From Alphaproteobacteria bacterium (GTDB lineage Bacteria > Pseudomonadota > Alphaproteobacteria > Micavibrionales > Micavibrionaceae), in contig JAJRSA010000013.1 of NCBI GenBank assembly GCA_024279035.1, forward strand, positions 155,889 to 219,888: a DNA stretch of 64,000 nucleotides. Direction: 5' to 3'. Of the stretch, positions 27,139 through 35,003 are shown piece after piece; position 1 is the first letter of the stretch; each line of letters begins with the position of its first letter. Under the pieces are notes generated by a model, which worked only from the letters and a program-made list of their open reading frames with translations, had not been told where the DNA came from and did not search any database. Made by a program: the position numbers and the translations under genes.

Positions 27139-27591
27139 CTAATGTGCGGGAATACGATTATTTTCATGCAAGTAAAAGACCATCAGGGTTAATATATTTT
27201 CAAAATGATCTGCTGTATTATTGATGTGAAGCCCGCTATACATTGTACCACATGGTGCACAGGATCCCTGGTGGAGCAGGTTATACACTGCGTATGAGTG
27301 TGTCTGATAAAGGTGGAGTTCACGTAGAAAATCCTCTTTAGATTTAGCATTTAAAAAAAACATGTCTGATATATTTATAATATGTTTTTTAAGGCATTGA
27401 ACATAATCATAACTTGCTTGAGTCATCTGCGATGTGACACCACTTTCCTGATTGCCTTTAGAGAGGAGATGACAATGATTGATAATATCCTCTGCCTGAA
27501 TCTCGGGAGATATATCCATGTCATTTGCTTTTGTACTATATGGATGAAAAGCTAAAAAAAGGGACAGGAGAAAAAAGGAGATCGATTTCAT
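27139..27591 (-). CDS. Secreted small protein, unknown, convergent to the GH108 muramidase
   Basis: 150 aa with a clear signal peptide (ISFFLLSLFLAFHPYSTKA, cleaved near residue 22). The mature part is helical with Cys residues in NHCHLL, VQCLKK and SCAPCGTM, suggesting periplasmic disulfides. No family recognised. Its stop is one base from the muramidase stop. A periplasmic protein paired with a wall hydrolase could be an immunity factor, an inhibitor or a lysogenic-conversion (moron) protein; this is inference from position only. Visibly AT-richer than the structural genes. Confidence 0.65.
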   Translation of the reverse strand: MKSISFFLLSLFLAFHPYSTKANDMDISPEIQAEDIINHCHLLSKGNQESGVTSQMTQASYDYVQCLKKHIINISDMFFLNAKSKEDFLRELHLYQTHSYAVYNLLHQGSCAPCGTMYSGLHINNTADHFENILTLMVFYLHENNRIPAH

Positions 27592-27723
27592 AGAATAGAT
27601 TTTAAGAGAGCTTCGTCACAAAGTCACGCACAGTTTTTGACCACTTTTATTGAACAAGAGGAAAAAGTCATATGTTGATCCTTAAAAGGGGAAGACTGTT
27701 GGTTCCTTTGTCTGGAGCTGGTT

Positions 27724-27783
27724 GTCCCTTTAGGTTATTGTGTGTGCAGTGAGTTGTCGCTCACTGTCCGAACAATTAGGGAC
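27724..27783 (+). ncRNA. Candidate structured RNA or long interrupted hairpin
   Basis: Nested complementary segments: gtccct (27724) with agggac (27783), attgt with acaat, and cagtgag with ctcactg around ttgtcg. It lies in the 460-base gap between the secreted protein and tail tube A, on either strand. Only pairing potential supports it; there is no homology. Confidence 0.3.
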
Positions 27784-27876
27784 GTTTATCAAAGCTTTCA
27801 TAAGATTTCTCCTTTTGTTAGCGATTGACAAGAGGAAACTCTAGCATGGATTTTATAATTTATCTATAGGAATAAA

Positions 27877-28000
27877 ACCACTGCGTTCTCTGCGCCTCTG
27901 TGGTTTAAAAATAATTGAAACGCCCAGAACACAAAGTTACGCAAAGTTTAAACAAAGTTTTTTTAATACCTTCTTTGTGCCTTCGTGTCTTCGTGGTTCA
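27877..28000. repeat. Intergenic repeat of the CTCTGCGCCTCTGTGGTT/ACGCAAAGTTT type
   Basis: The segment from accactgcgttctctgcg to cttcgtggttcaag closely matches 30374-30503 over most of its length, including attgaaacgcccagaacaca. Such exon-like phrases recur in intergenic DNA of many bacteria. It forms several weak hairpins and lies just before the tail tube A gene. A shorter related piece is at about 34553-34583. Confidence 0.75.
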
Positions 28001-28052
28001 AGTCAAAAAAACGCTTGAAATAAATTTAACATTTTAACAGAAAGGCTTTCCA

Positions 28053-28619
28053 ATGGCTCTCAATGATGTGGCTTTATGTAGCCGTGCGCTTATTCGGATT
28101 GGCGCGCAACCGATTACTTCTTTTAATGACGGGACGGCGGAGTCCGAGATTGCGGGGGCACTCTATGAGTCAAGCCGTGATGGGTTGCTCTCCAGCTATG
28201 CGTGGAGCTTTGCGAGTGGGCAAGTGACGCTCAATCAGATTACAACGGCACCGATTGCGGATTACCAAAATGCCTTTGAATTGCCCTCTGATTTCTTGCG
28301 GGCCATTTCAGCAGGATCAGGCGGAAAGGGCCGAGGGCTCAATTTTCGGATTGCGCGCACAGAGTTGCATACCAATGCCACTGACGTCGTGCTTTCTTAT
28401 ATCTTCCGTCCGCAAGAGGCGGATGTCCCGCCCTATTTCGACACCGCCCTCATCGCGCGTCTGACGGCCGAATTCACCATCCCTCTCACCGAGAGCACCA
28501 GCCGCGCCGAAGTCATGTTCCGCCTTGCCGAACAAGAATACGCCAAAGCCCGCCAAATCGACGCGCAACAAGATACGCCAGGGAAGATTGAACGCTTTAC
28601 GCTGATTGATGCACGGTAG
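28053..28619 (+). CDS. Tail tubular protein A-like (gp11 family)
   Basis: 188 aa. The N-terminal MALNDVALCSRALIRIGAQPI, FELPSDFLRAIS and the C-terminal AEQEYAKARQIDAQQ are typical of T7 gp11-type tube proteins, which form the ring below the portal. RBS-like AGAAAGG precedes the ATG. Its last 105 bases are duplicated at the end of the mosaic pseudogene (30984-31087). Confidence 0.85.
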   Translation: MALNDVALCSRALIRIGAQPITSFNDGTAESEIAGALYESSRDGLLSSYAWSFASGQVTLNQITTAPIADYQNAFELPSDFLRAISAGSGGKGRGLNFRIARTELHTNATDVVLSYIFRPQEADVPPYFDTALIARLTAEFTIPLTESTSRAEVMFRLAEQEYAKARQIDAQQDTPGKIERFTLIDAR

Positions 28620-28685
28620 GCAAATCCCTCGCCCTTCAGGGAGAGAGGGGAGTGAGGGTGGTTAAATTTACAAAAGGAAAAAACA

Positions 28686-29855
28686 ATGAGTTTATTCGGT
28701 AACAGCATTGGTCAAATGATGATCAATGTGGAAGATGACGTCTTCAAAGCCAAAGATATCTTTGGAGAGATTGGTCTCTACGAACGAGAGCCAGACAATG
28801 GAATCTTAGACAAAGAACTAGATAGCGCCCTCAAAGTCTTCCAAAAGGAGAAGGGTTTGAAGATTGATGGACTACTCCATCCCGATGGCGACACAGAACA
28901 GGCTGTGATCATGGAATTAGGACGCCAGACGCATGAACAAGCCCCTCAAAGAGGCTGGATTGTAGATCATCAGAAGAAACCCAAAGATCCACTGTTGGTT
29001 TTGCGAGAAACCCTCGAAAAGAGCCGTCCTAAGACTCAGAATCAATCTCCGCTAGAGCTATTGCTAGGGAATTTAGAGGCACTAGAAAAAACGCCAGATG
29101 TAATCAAGACTCTGCAGGAGAAACAAGTGCCCAAACCAGAAGATAAACCCGCACCCGTTGATGCCACAGGGCGGATGATGAGGGATGAAATCCCGCCTGT
29201 GCCTGACAGGAAGCCTGAAATAGAGAAGAAACCGAGACAACAGGACATGCCAGATAATTTTGATGAAATTGCGGACTTTGTTAAAAAGCAAGAAGGGGCT
29301 GTTGATCATTTGTATAAAGATACAGGGGGTAATATGACGGTTGGTGTCGGGCACTTGATTACAAATGTTGAGGAAGCCAAAAAACTGCCCTTTTATATGC
29401 ATGATGAAAATGATAAGCCCGTTCGACCTGCGACGCCGAAAGAAATTGAAACACTCTATGGGCAGATCAAAAAGATTCCACATGGGCAGGGTGTGGGAAG
29501 TTCAGTATATAACCCTCAAACAATCCCTAAGATGAAGGATATAAAACTCCGAGAACAGGACAGAGATCAACTCTTCAAAAAAGACCTAGAACAACGCGTC
29601 AAAGAACTCCGTCAAAACTGGCCTGAATTTGATGACGTGCCTCCAAAGATGAAAATAGCTCTGATGGATATCCATTTTAATATAGGGGCAGGGAATTTTA
29701 AACCAGCACAATGGAAAGAGTTTAAAAAGGCCCTTGATGCCAAAGACTGGAAAAAGGCGGCCAAGGAAAGTCACCGAGATACCCCTCATGAAGGTAGAAA
29801 CGATAAAACACGGGATAAAATTCTCGAAATTATTGAGGATGAACAGGAACAATAG
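28686..29855 (+). CDS. Phage lysozyme: shared PG-binding N-terminus + GH24 lysozyme domain
   Basis: 389 aa. Residues 1-180 repeat the N-terminal module of the GH108 protein (MSLFGNSIGQMMIN, REPDNGILDKELDSALKVFQK, VDATGRMMRDEIPPVPDRK), but with an extra 35-residue insertion near 85. From about 195 the catalytic domain is a GH24 (T4/lambda-R-type) muramidase: KKQEGAVDHLYKDTGGNMTVGVGH gives the Glu-Asp-Thr-type triad, and IALMDIHFNIG is the conserved helix. The two proteins are thus domain-swapped paralogues in one phage cluster. It overlaps the convergent lipoprotein gene by 26 bases. Confidence 0.87.
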   Translation: MSLFGNSIGQMMINVEDDVFKAKDIFGEIGLYEREPDNGILDKELDSALKVFQKEKGLKIDGLLHPDGDTEQAVIMELGRQTHEQAPQRGWIVDHQKKPKDPLLVLRETLEKSRPKTQNQSPLELLLGNLEALEKTPDVIKTLQEKQVPKPEDKPAPVDATGRMMRDEIPPVPDRKPEIEKKPRQQDMPDNFDEIADFVKKQEGAVDHLYKDTGGNMTVGVGHLITNVEEAKKLPFYMHDENDKPVRPATPKEIETLYGQIKKIPHGQGVGSSVYNPQTIPKMKDIKLREQDRDQLFKKDLEQRVKELRQNWPEFDDVPPKMKIALMDIHFNIGAGNFKPAQWKEFKKALDAKDWKKAAKESHRDTPHEGRNDKTRDKILEIIEDEQEQ

Positions 29856-30339
29856 ACGAATGACTCCATATAGGAATTATAGCGCACATATCTTTTATAA
29901 CATCATCTTTATCTCCCAATAAATCTTTGTATGATAGAGGATTATCCCATATGTCTTCTGTGACGTTAAGACACGAATAGGACCAATGATATGTTGGGGA
30001 TGACCGTATTTGTTTTTGTTTAACAGATAAAACCAACAGACTCGGAGGACTCCATTCTTTTTCAACAGGTACCAAGAATTTATTCTTGTGAACCATCACA
30101 ACATGTTTTTTATCATACACATGGAGTATTTTGTACTGGACTTTTCTTGTCAGTTCCCCTGTCTTTCGGTTCGCAAAAAGCATGTTGCCATCTGGATTGA
30201 TGGTGAGGCTGAGATGCCCTTTCCAATACCCCCATGCGCCCAAAAATGTCTCAGGCATCTGGAGAGATCTGTCCGCAGAAGGCGACACGCACCCAGACAA
30301 AGATATAATGCATAACACCATGATCAAAAAAGATTTCAT
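29830..30339 (-). CDS. Putative lipoprotein convergent to the GH24 lysozyme
   Basis: 169 aa. A textbook lipoprotein leader: MKSFLIMVLCIISLSGC with LSGC lipobox, so Cys17 would be acylated. The mature part has FLGAWGYWKGHLSLTINPDGNMLFANRKTG, a beta-barrel-like opening as in small lipocalin-like lipoproteins. No family is certain. Its 3' end overlaps the lysozyme gene. As with 27139-27591, an envelope protein is paired with a wall hydrolase on the opposite strand. Confidence 0.7.
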   Translation of the reverse strand: MKSFLIMVLCIISLSGCVSPSADRSLQMPETFLGAWGYWKGHLSLTINPDGNMLFANRKTGELTRKVQYKILHVYDKKHVVMVHKNKFLVPVEKEWSPPSLLVLSVKQKQIRSSPTYHWSYSCLNVTEDIWDNPLSYKDLLGDKDDVIKDMCAIIPIWSHSSIVPVHPQ

Positions 30340-30373
30340 GCTCGGAGTCTAGCATGAGGGACAGACAATGAAA

Positions 30374-30503
30374 ACCTCTGCGTCCTCTGCGCCTCTACGG
30401 TTTAAAAATAATTGAAACGCCCAGAACACAAAGTTACGCAAAGTTTAGACAAAGTTTTTTTTATGGTCTCTGTGATCCTTTGAGTTCTTAGTGTCTTCGT
30501 GGT
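30374..30503. repeat. Intergenic repeat, second copy of the 27877 type
   Basis: Shares tttaaaaataattgaaacg, cccagaacacaaagttacg and the flanking CTCTGCG/CTTCGTGGT phrases with 27877-28000. It is followed by a single arm of the tcctgaaacaagttcagga-type palindrome at 30512-30536. Confidence 0.75.
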
Positions 30504-30559
30504 AAAAAAAAGATCCTGAAACGAGTTCAGGATGACGGTTTTATTCTACAAAAAGAAAG

Positions 30560-31087
30560 AAAATCAAAGATATCAAAACAAACTTCACCGCGGGCGAAGT
30601 GTCTCGGCAGTTGTTGGGGCGTGGGGATTTGCGGGCGTATCAGAATGGAGCCTTGGCTCTGCGTAATATGTTTATTTTTCCAACGGGCGGAGTCACGCGC
30701 CGTGCGGGGTTGCATTATATTGACAGCGTGCCTGCAAATGGTTGTTTGATTAGTTTTGAGTTTAATACGCAACAGACCTATTTGATTGTGTTTACGGATG
30801 GACAGATTGACATTTATTATGAAGGTGTAAAGCAAACAACGATTCTATGCTGTCTCGGCATATTGTTGAGAACTCTGTCGATCAGGATTTTGACCAAAAA
30901 CGGTGCTTGCTGTTTATTGTGAGAGAAGACGGGAAGTTTGCCACGCTTATAGTGTATAGAGTCGAGCAGATGGCCGCATGGATGCCCCGTCTTGCCGAAC
31001 AAGAATACGCCAAAGCGCGCCAAATCGATGCCCAACAAGACCCCCCAGGGAAAATTGAACGTTTACGCTGATTGATGCGCGGTAGGG
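30560..31087 (+). pseudogene. Mosaic pseudogene: pieces of tail nozzle B joined to the end of tail tube A
   Basis: Bases 30560-30845 match the start of the gene at 31965 (from KIKDIKTNFTAGEV to YYEGVKQTT) but lack its ATG and ribosome site. The match then jumps to an internal stretch of that gene (30850-30982, LSRHIVEN to VYRVEQMAAW; 33107-33240 in the intact gene), and then to the final 105 bases of the tail tube A gene (30984-31087, RLAEQEYAKARQIDAQQ), which also carry a one-base deletion. The pieces cannot encode a working protein. Confidence 0.85.
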
Positions 31088-31202
31088 TTCGTTATACAGA
31101 GAAAAATTAATCTTTATAAAAAAACATATTGACAAATTAATCTTTAATACAGTACCTTTTTTTGTAATTAAATTATAAAAAAAGAAAGGGTACGGGTGTT
31201 TT

Positions 31203-31514
31203 ATGTCGGATGAATGTAAGGAGGCTCGTAGTGTAAGAAGAGGATCTAACGTCGTAGGGGCGATTTCAGTAGTTTTATTGTGCTCTCATTTTTTTCTGTC
31301 CTCCGTGCACGATGCCTCTTCCGTCGCTCCTTTGCAAGAAGGAGGTGTCCTTCATGAATCCAGTGAAGGAAATAGGCACAAAAATGAAGGGCTAGGGGCA
31401 TATAAATTCTTGGTGGGCGCATTTTTAGCAGCAGGACTCTCTGTAGCGGCAAAGCAGTTAGCAAAAAAAATAGATAATATGCCAGATGGGTCATCAAACA
31501 ATTTTATGGCCTAA
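31203..31514 (+). CDS. Small protein with two hydrophobic segments, unknown
   Basis: 103 aa. Hydrophobic stretches at about 16-34 (VVGAISVVLLCSHFFLSSV) and 66-84 (YKFLVGAFLAAGLSVAAKQ) with a polar loop between. AAGGGTACGGG precedes the ATG. The next gene has the same layout, suggesting a tandem pair of related or co-operating membrane proteins. They could be holin-like, but the canonical holin of this cluster is at 44559. AT-rich compared with neighbours. Confidence 0.5.
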   Translation: MSDECKEARSVRRGSNVVGAISVVLLCSHFFLSSVHDASSVAPLQEGGVLHESSEGNRHKNEGLGAYKFLVGAFLAAGLSVAAKQLAKKIDNMPDGSSNNFMA

Positions 31515-31555
31515 TGTTGTGGCTATAATTCAAATGTAAAAAAGGGCGTGTAAAC

Positions 31556-31870
31556 ATGGATATTACAACACAAGAAGAAGTTAAATATACAAAAGCATTA
31601 TCCTCCATTATGGGAACAGTTATGGGGACTATCTTGACTGTAAGTGTGGGGTTGTCAGGGTTTCATTATTTTGCTCATGGAGCAGAAGTTTCTGATATAG
31701 AAGAATCTACACAAAGTTTTGAGCAGTTGTCTTCTTTTTGGGGTATTGATTCAGATCTTGCTTTGAGTGGCATTTTCTTTGTTGCTGGTTTAGGGGCTTT
31801 TGGCGCTAAAAGAGCCATGGATAATAACTTGGAGGTGGCTCAGAAAAGTTATAATCTCGACATTTCATAG
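31556..31870 (+). CDS. Small protein with two hydrophobic segments, unknown (second of the pair)
   Basis: 104 aa. Hydrophobic segments about 15-37 (SSIMGTVMGTILTVSVGLSG) and 68-86 (LALSGIFFVAGLGAFGAK), separated by an acidic loop, the same plan as the preceding gene. Followed by a terminator. No family recognised. Confidence 0.5.
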   Translation: MDITTQEEVKYTKALSSIMGTVMGTILTVSVGLSGFHYFAHGAEVSDIEESTQSFEQLSSFWGIDSDLALSGIFFVAGLGAFGAKRAMDNNLEVAQKSYNLDIS

Positions 31871-31915
31871 AACAAAATAATTCTGAACCTGTTTTAGGTT
31901 CTCTTTTCCCCCTCT

Positions 31916-31938
31916 CCCTCACAGGTGAGGGTTTTTTT
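31916..31938 (+). terminator. Rho-independent terminator
   Basis: CCCTCAC and GTGAGGG pair around a two-base loop and are followed by seven T residues. A second hairpin (gaacctgttttaggttc) lies just upstream at 31884-31900. Confidence 0.8.
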
Positions 31939-31964
31939 ATGCCAAAATTTAGAAAGAAAAACAA

Positions 31965-33863
31965 ATGGTTAAAATCAAAGATATCAAAACAAACTTCACC
32001 GCAGGGGAAGTGTCTCGGCAGTTGTTGGGGCGTGGGGATTTGCGGGCGTATCAGAATGGGGCGTTAGCTCTGCGTAATATGTTTATTTTTCCAACGGGCG
32101 GAGTTACGCGCCGTGCAGGGTTGCATTATATTGATACTGTGCCTGCAAATGGTCGTTTGATTAGTTTTGAGTTTAATACGCAACAGACCTATTTGATTGT
32201 GTTTACGGATGGACAGATTGACATTTATTATGAAGGTGTAAAGCAAACAACGATTCCATCTCCTTGGAATAGTACACAATTATCAGAGTTGGCATGGACG
32301 CAGAGTGCAGATACACTCTTGCTTGTGCATCCGAGCGTGTCTCCCAAAACATTGACCCGTGATAGTTTTGGAGGCTGGTCTTTGAGTGATTGGATATTCT
32401 TTGCGGATAATAACATACAATACTATCCGTATTATAAATTTGCAGACAGTACCGTTACGCTCACGCCCAGCGGCACAACAGGAACAGTCACACTCACGGC
32501 CTCGGTGGATGTCTTTGATCCGTTACACGCAGGGACACGTTTGCGCGTTGGTGGGAAAGAGGTTGAAATTCTCAGCTATAATTCGCCCACTGTTGTGAGT
32601 GTAAATATTATTGAGGATTTAACGGACACCAGTGCCACGATTGATTGGGTCGAGCAAGCGTTTTCGCCTGTGCATGGCTATCCAGCTTCGGTGGCGTTCC
32701 ATCAAGATCGCTTGGTGATTGGAGGAAGCCGTGATTTGCCCAACCGTTTGTGGTTTTCAAAATCAGGAGATTTGTTTAATTTTGATCTCGGGACAGGATT
32801 AGATGATGAATCCATTGAGTTTTCTATTCTCTCGGATCAGGTCAACAGTATTCGCGCCGTGTTCTCAGGGCGCCATTTGCAAGTCTTTACCAGTGGGGCG
32901 GAATGGATGGTCACAGGAGACCCACTCACGCCTCAAACTGTGCAACTTAGACGTCAGACCCGTATTGGATCTGTGATTGATCGTTTTATTCCACCTGTGG
33001 ATGTGGATGGGGCGACGCTCTTTATTGCGCGTAATAAGCAAGAAATCCGAGAGTTTCTCTATACGGATTTAGAACAGGCCTATCAGGCAAGTGATTTAGC
33101 GTTGTTGTCTCGGCATATTGTTGAGAACCCTGTCGATCAGGATTTTGACCAAAAAAGACGCTTGCTGTTTATTGTGAGAGAAGACGGGAAGTTTGCCACG
33201 CTTACAGTGTACAGAGCCGAGCAGGTGGCCGCGTGGACGCTCCATGAAACGGATGGGGCTGTCAAATCAGTCTCTGTGGTGGGGGAAGAGGTCTATCTTT
33301 TGATTGATCGAGGTGGACAATACACAATTGAATTGTTTGACGAAGATCTTTATTTGGATTCTGCCCTCAAGGGCGAGGTAGGTACCCCCACGGACACGTG
33401 GTCAGGGCTGGATCATTTAGAAGGAAAATTAGTGCAAATTGTCGCGGACGGTATTGTACAAACAGATCAAATTGTCACAAGCGGAACGGTCACCTTAGCG
33501 CAAAGTGCCTCAGACGTACAAATTGGATTGCCCTTTACGCACACAATTGAACCTTTGCCCCCCAGTGTTATTGATGGGGCAGGCGCAGGGCGGAGTGTGC
33601 GTTTGGTCGAAGTCCGCTTCCGTGTGGAAAAGACAGCTGCTTTGCGCGCTGATGTTGGGCGAGGTTTGCAAGACATTGCTCTCAAAGAATTCGGGCAAAC
33701 CCCTATATTAAACACGCCTCCGCCTCAAATCAGTGGAGATATTAGAGTACGCGCCTTTGGTTGGTCTCATGATCTCACCAAGCCACTGTGGAAAATAGAA
33801 CAAGATCTCCCTCTGCCCTTTACATTATTGTCTGTGACAATGGAGCTGAGTGTGAATGATTAA
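31965..33863 (+). CDS. Tail tubular protein B-like (nozzle) protein
   Basis: 632 aa. The N-terminal FTAGEVSRQLLGRGDLRAY and ALALRNMFIFPTGGVTRRAG, then FVFSTEQTYLI-like FEFNTQQTYLIVFTDGQ, and PASVAFHQDRLVIGGS in the middle are hallmarks of T7 gp12-like/large nozzle proteins of short-tailed prophages. It would form the tail tip below tail tube A. The start is preceded by AGAAAGAAAAACAA, a weak site. Two parts of it are duplicated in the pseudogene at 30560-31087. Confidence 0.85.
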   Translation: MVKIKDIKTNFTAGEVSRQLLGRGDLRAYQNGALALRNMFIFPTGGVTRRAGLHYIDTVPANGRLISFEFNTQQTYLIVFTDGQIDIYYEGVKQTTIPSPWNSTQLSELAWTQSADTLLLVHPSVSPKTLTRDSFGGWSLSDWIFFADNNIQYYPYYKFADSTVTLTPSGTTGTVTLTASVDVFDPLHAGTRLRVGGKEVEILSYNSPTVVSVNIIEDLTDTSATIDWVEQAFSPVHGYPASVAFHQDRLVIGGSRDLPNRLWFSKSGDLFNFDLGTGLDDESIEFSILSDQVNSIRAVFSGRHLQVFTSGAEWMVTGDPLTPQTVQLRRQTRIGSVIDRFIPPVDVDGATLFIARNKQEIREFLYTDLEQAYQASDLALLSRHIVENPVDQDFDQKRRLLFIVREDGKFATLTVYRAEQVAAWTLHETDGAVKSVSVVGEEVYLLIDRGGQYTIELFDEDLYLDSALKGEVGTPTDTWSGLDHLEGKLVQIVADGIVQTDQIVTSGTVTLAQSASDVQIGLPFTHTIEPLPPSVIDGAGAGRSVRLVEVRFRVEKTAALRADVGRGLQDIALKEFGQTPILNTPPPQISGDIRVRAFGWSHDLTKPLWKIEQDLPLPFTLLSVTMELSVND

Positions 33864-34026
33864 CGCACAAAAGATCTCTCTTCCTTCAGGGTAAGGGGTG
33901 CATAAAGCTTTTTTACCACAGATAAGCTTTATCTTTATGAAGAAGCCCCCGTGTTCATCTGTGGCGAAAGAAAAAGACCCTGAAACAAGTTCAGGATGAC
34001 ACACACTTTAACATTAAAGGAAAAAA

Positions 34027-34152
34027 ATGAGTATACTCTCAAATTCCGTAGGGAACAGTCTATTCTCTCGTCCAGAGGATGTAAATCGCCTGCGTGGTGC
34101 TTTGGATGCTTTAGGATATAAAGATGATAACCCTGATTGTGCCAATAAGTAA
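34027..34152 (+). pseudogene. Remnant of a third lysin N-terminal module
   Basis: 41 codons from an ATG preceded by AAAGGAAAAAA. MSILSNSVGNSLFSRPEDVN aligns with MSLFGNSIGQMMINDEEDVF at the start of the two muramidases, followed by RLRGALDALGYKDDNPD matching their peptidoglycan-binding opening (KEVLSEIGLYEREPDNG). It then stops at 34150. The catalytic part is gone; a minus-strand gene ends within it. The small frame may still be translated. Confidence 0.65.
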
Positions 34153-34539
34153 GTTCTTACCTATGGAAATTGTATAAAAATGCTCAATATCTTCACTGGA
34201 ATACCCTAACAAATGTCCAAAGATGCGATCATGGGCATCTTCATACTTGAAAACTTTACTGTGGATTTGTTCGCGAAGCCATATGTAGCTCTGCGCACGC
34301 CATTCTTCATTGGGGATTGTGAAACAGACATAGAGCATGTACGTGTTCGCATCGTAAGGCACAGTTTTTTCAAACCGTAAAAGTGTACTCTTTTGAATGT
34401 GCGGGGCGAACGCTTGCTCTGGAATGATCTCTTCAGATATAAAGCCTGATTGAGGGATAATATCCCCAAAAGCCGCGAGCATTTTCTTGCCGTTGAGCAT
34501 GAGGGTAAGTTCTTGTCCTTGGTGCGGAGCGATCATCAT
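34111..34539 (-). CDS. Hypothetical protein, cytoplasmic, possibly trimmed at its C-terminus
   Basis: 142 aa. MMIAPHQGQELTLMLNGKKM, IPEQAFAPHIQKSTLL and AHDRIFGHLLGYSSEDIEHF look like a conserved globular protein, but I do not recognise its function. No signal peptide. The last 20 residues (ISIGKNLLIGTIRVIIFIS) fall in the lysin remnant and may be unnatural, suggesting that recombination joined the two. It occupies the same convergent position after a lysin module as the genes at 27139 and 29830. Confidence 0.5.
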   Translation of the reverse strand: MMIAPHQGQELTLMLNGKKMLAAFGDIIPQSGFISEEIIPEQAFAPHIQKSTLLRFEKTVPYDANTYMLYVCFTIPNEEWRAQSYIWLREQIHSKVFKYEDAHDRIFGHLLGYSSEDIEHFYTISIGKNLLIGTIRVIIFIS

Positions 34540-34589
34540 GGAAAAACTTTAAAACGCAAAAGACATAAAGTCACGTAAAGTTTTAGAGG

Positions 34590-34716
34590 GTCATTTGTAT
34601 TAAGAACGTCTTATTCTTAATACAAATGACCCCGAGCGACTACGAAGCGGGCTTTGCCCAAAGGCTGCTTGACGTTTGAACGCAGTGTGTAATTGTCTTA
34701 TTGTAAATGACTATAA
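34590..34716. repeat. MITE-like repeat unit with three-hairpin element (copy 9)
   Basis: Begins gtcatttgtattaagaac, which with gtcttattcttaatacaaatgac forms a long hairpin; continues cccgagcgac, a GGGC/GCCC stem-loop and AAAGGCTGCTTGACGTTTGAACG (34636-34683); ends cttattgtaaatgactataa, an inverted copy of the left end. Same plan as 19876-20016. The rest of this roughly 460-base gap holds the tRNA gene. Confidence 0.6.
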
Positions 34717-34764
34717 TGTTTACAAAAGAGAGAAACTTGGCTATAAAACGGAATAATTGGATTT

Positions 34765-34840
34765 AGGGGTATAGCTCAGTTGGTAGAGCGACGGTCTCCA
34801 AAACCGTAGGTCTGGAGTTCGAGTCTCCATGCCCCTGCCA
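34765..34840 (+). tRNA. tRNA-Trp (anticodon CCA)
   Basis: A 76-base cloverleaf with encoded CCA end: acceptor AGGGGTA pairs with TGCCCCT (one G-U), D arm GCTCAGTTGGTAGAGC, anticodon stem ACGGT/ACCGT around loop CTCCAAA giving anticodon CCA, and T arm CTGGAGTTCGAGTCTCCAT. Sits alone between the tail nozzle and internal protein genes of the phage cluster, not in the tuf-secE-nusG setting where alphaproteobacterial tRNA-Trp usually lies. Confidence 0.95.
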
Positions 34841-35003
34841 TTTTCCAAGCGACGAGAACAGCTCATACAAAAAACTTAGACTCCTCTCATGATCCATCTT
34901 TTGGAGAAGAAACCGCATGAAGAAACCGTCAGTTTCTATGTTTTAACCAGCCTCTGAAATGAATTCAGGACAACATTTAATTTAACAGTAAAAGGAGAAA
35001 AAT

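Noticed and set aside
34765-34840. tRNA-Trp as the attachment site of the prophage
   Set aside because: It lies in the middle of the phage genes, and I found no copy of its 3' end at either border.
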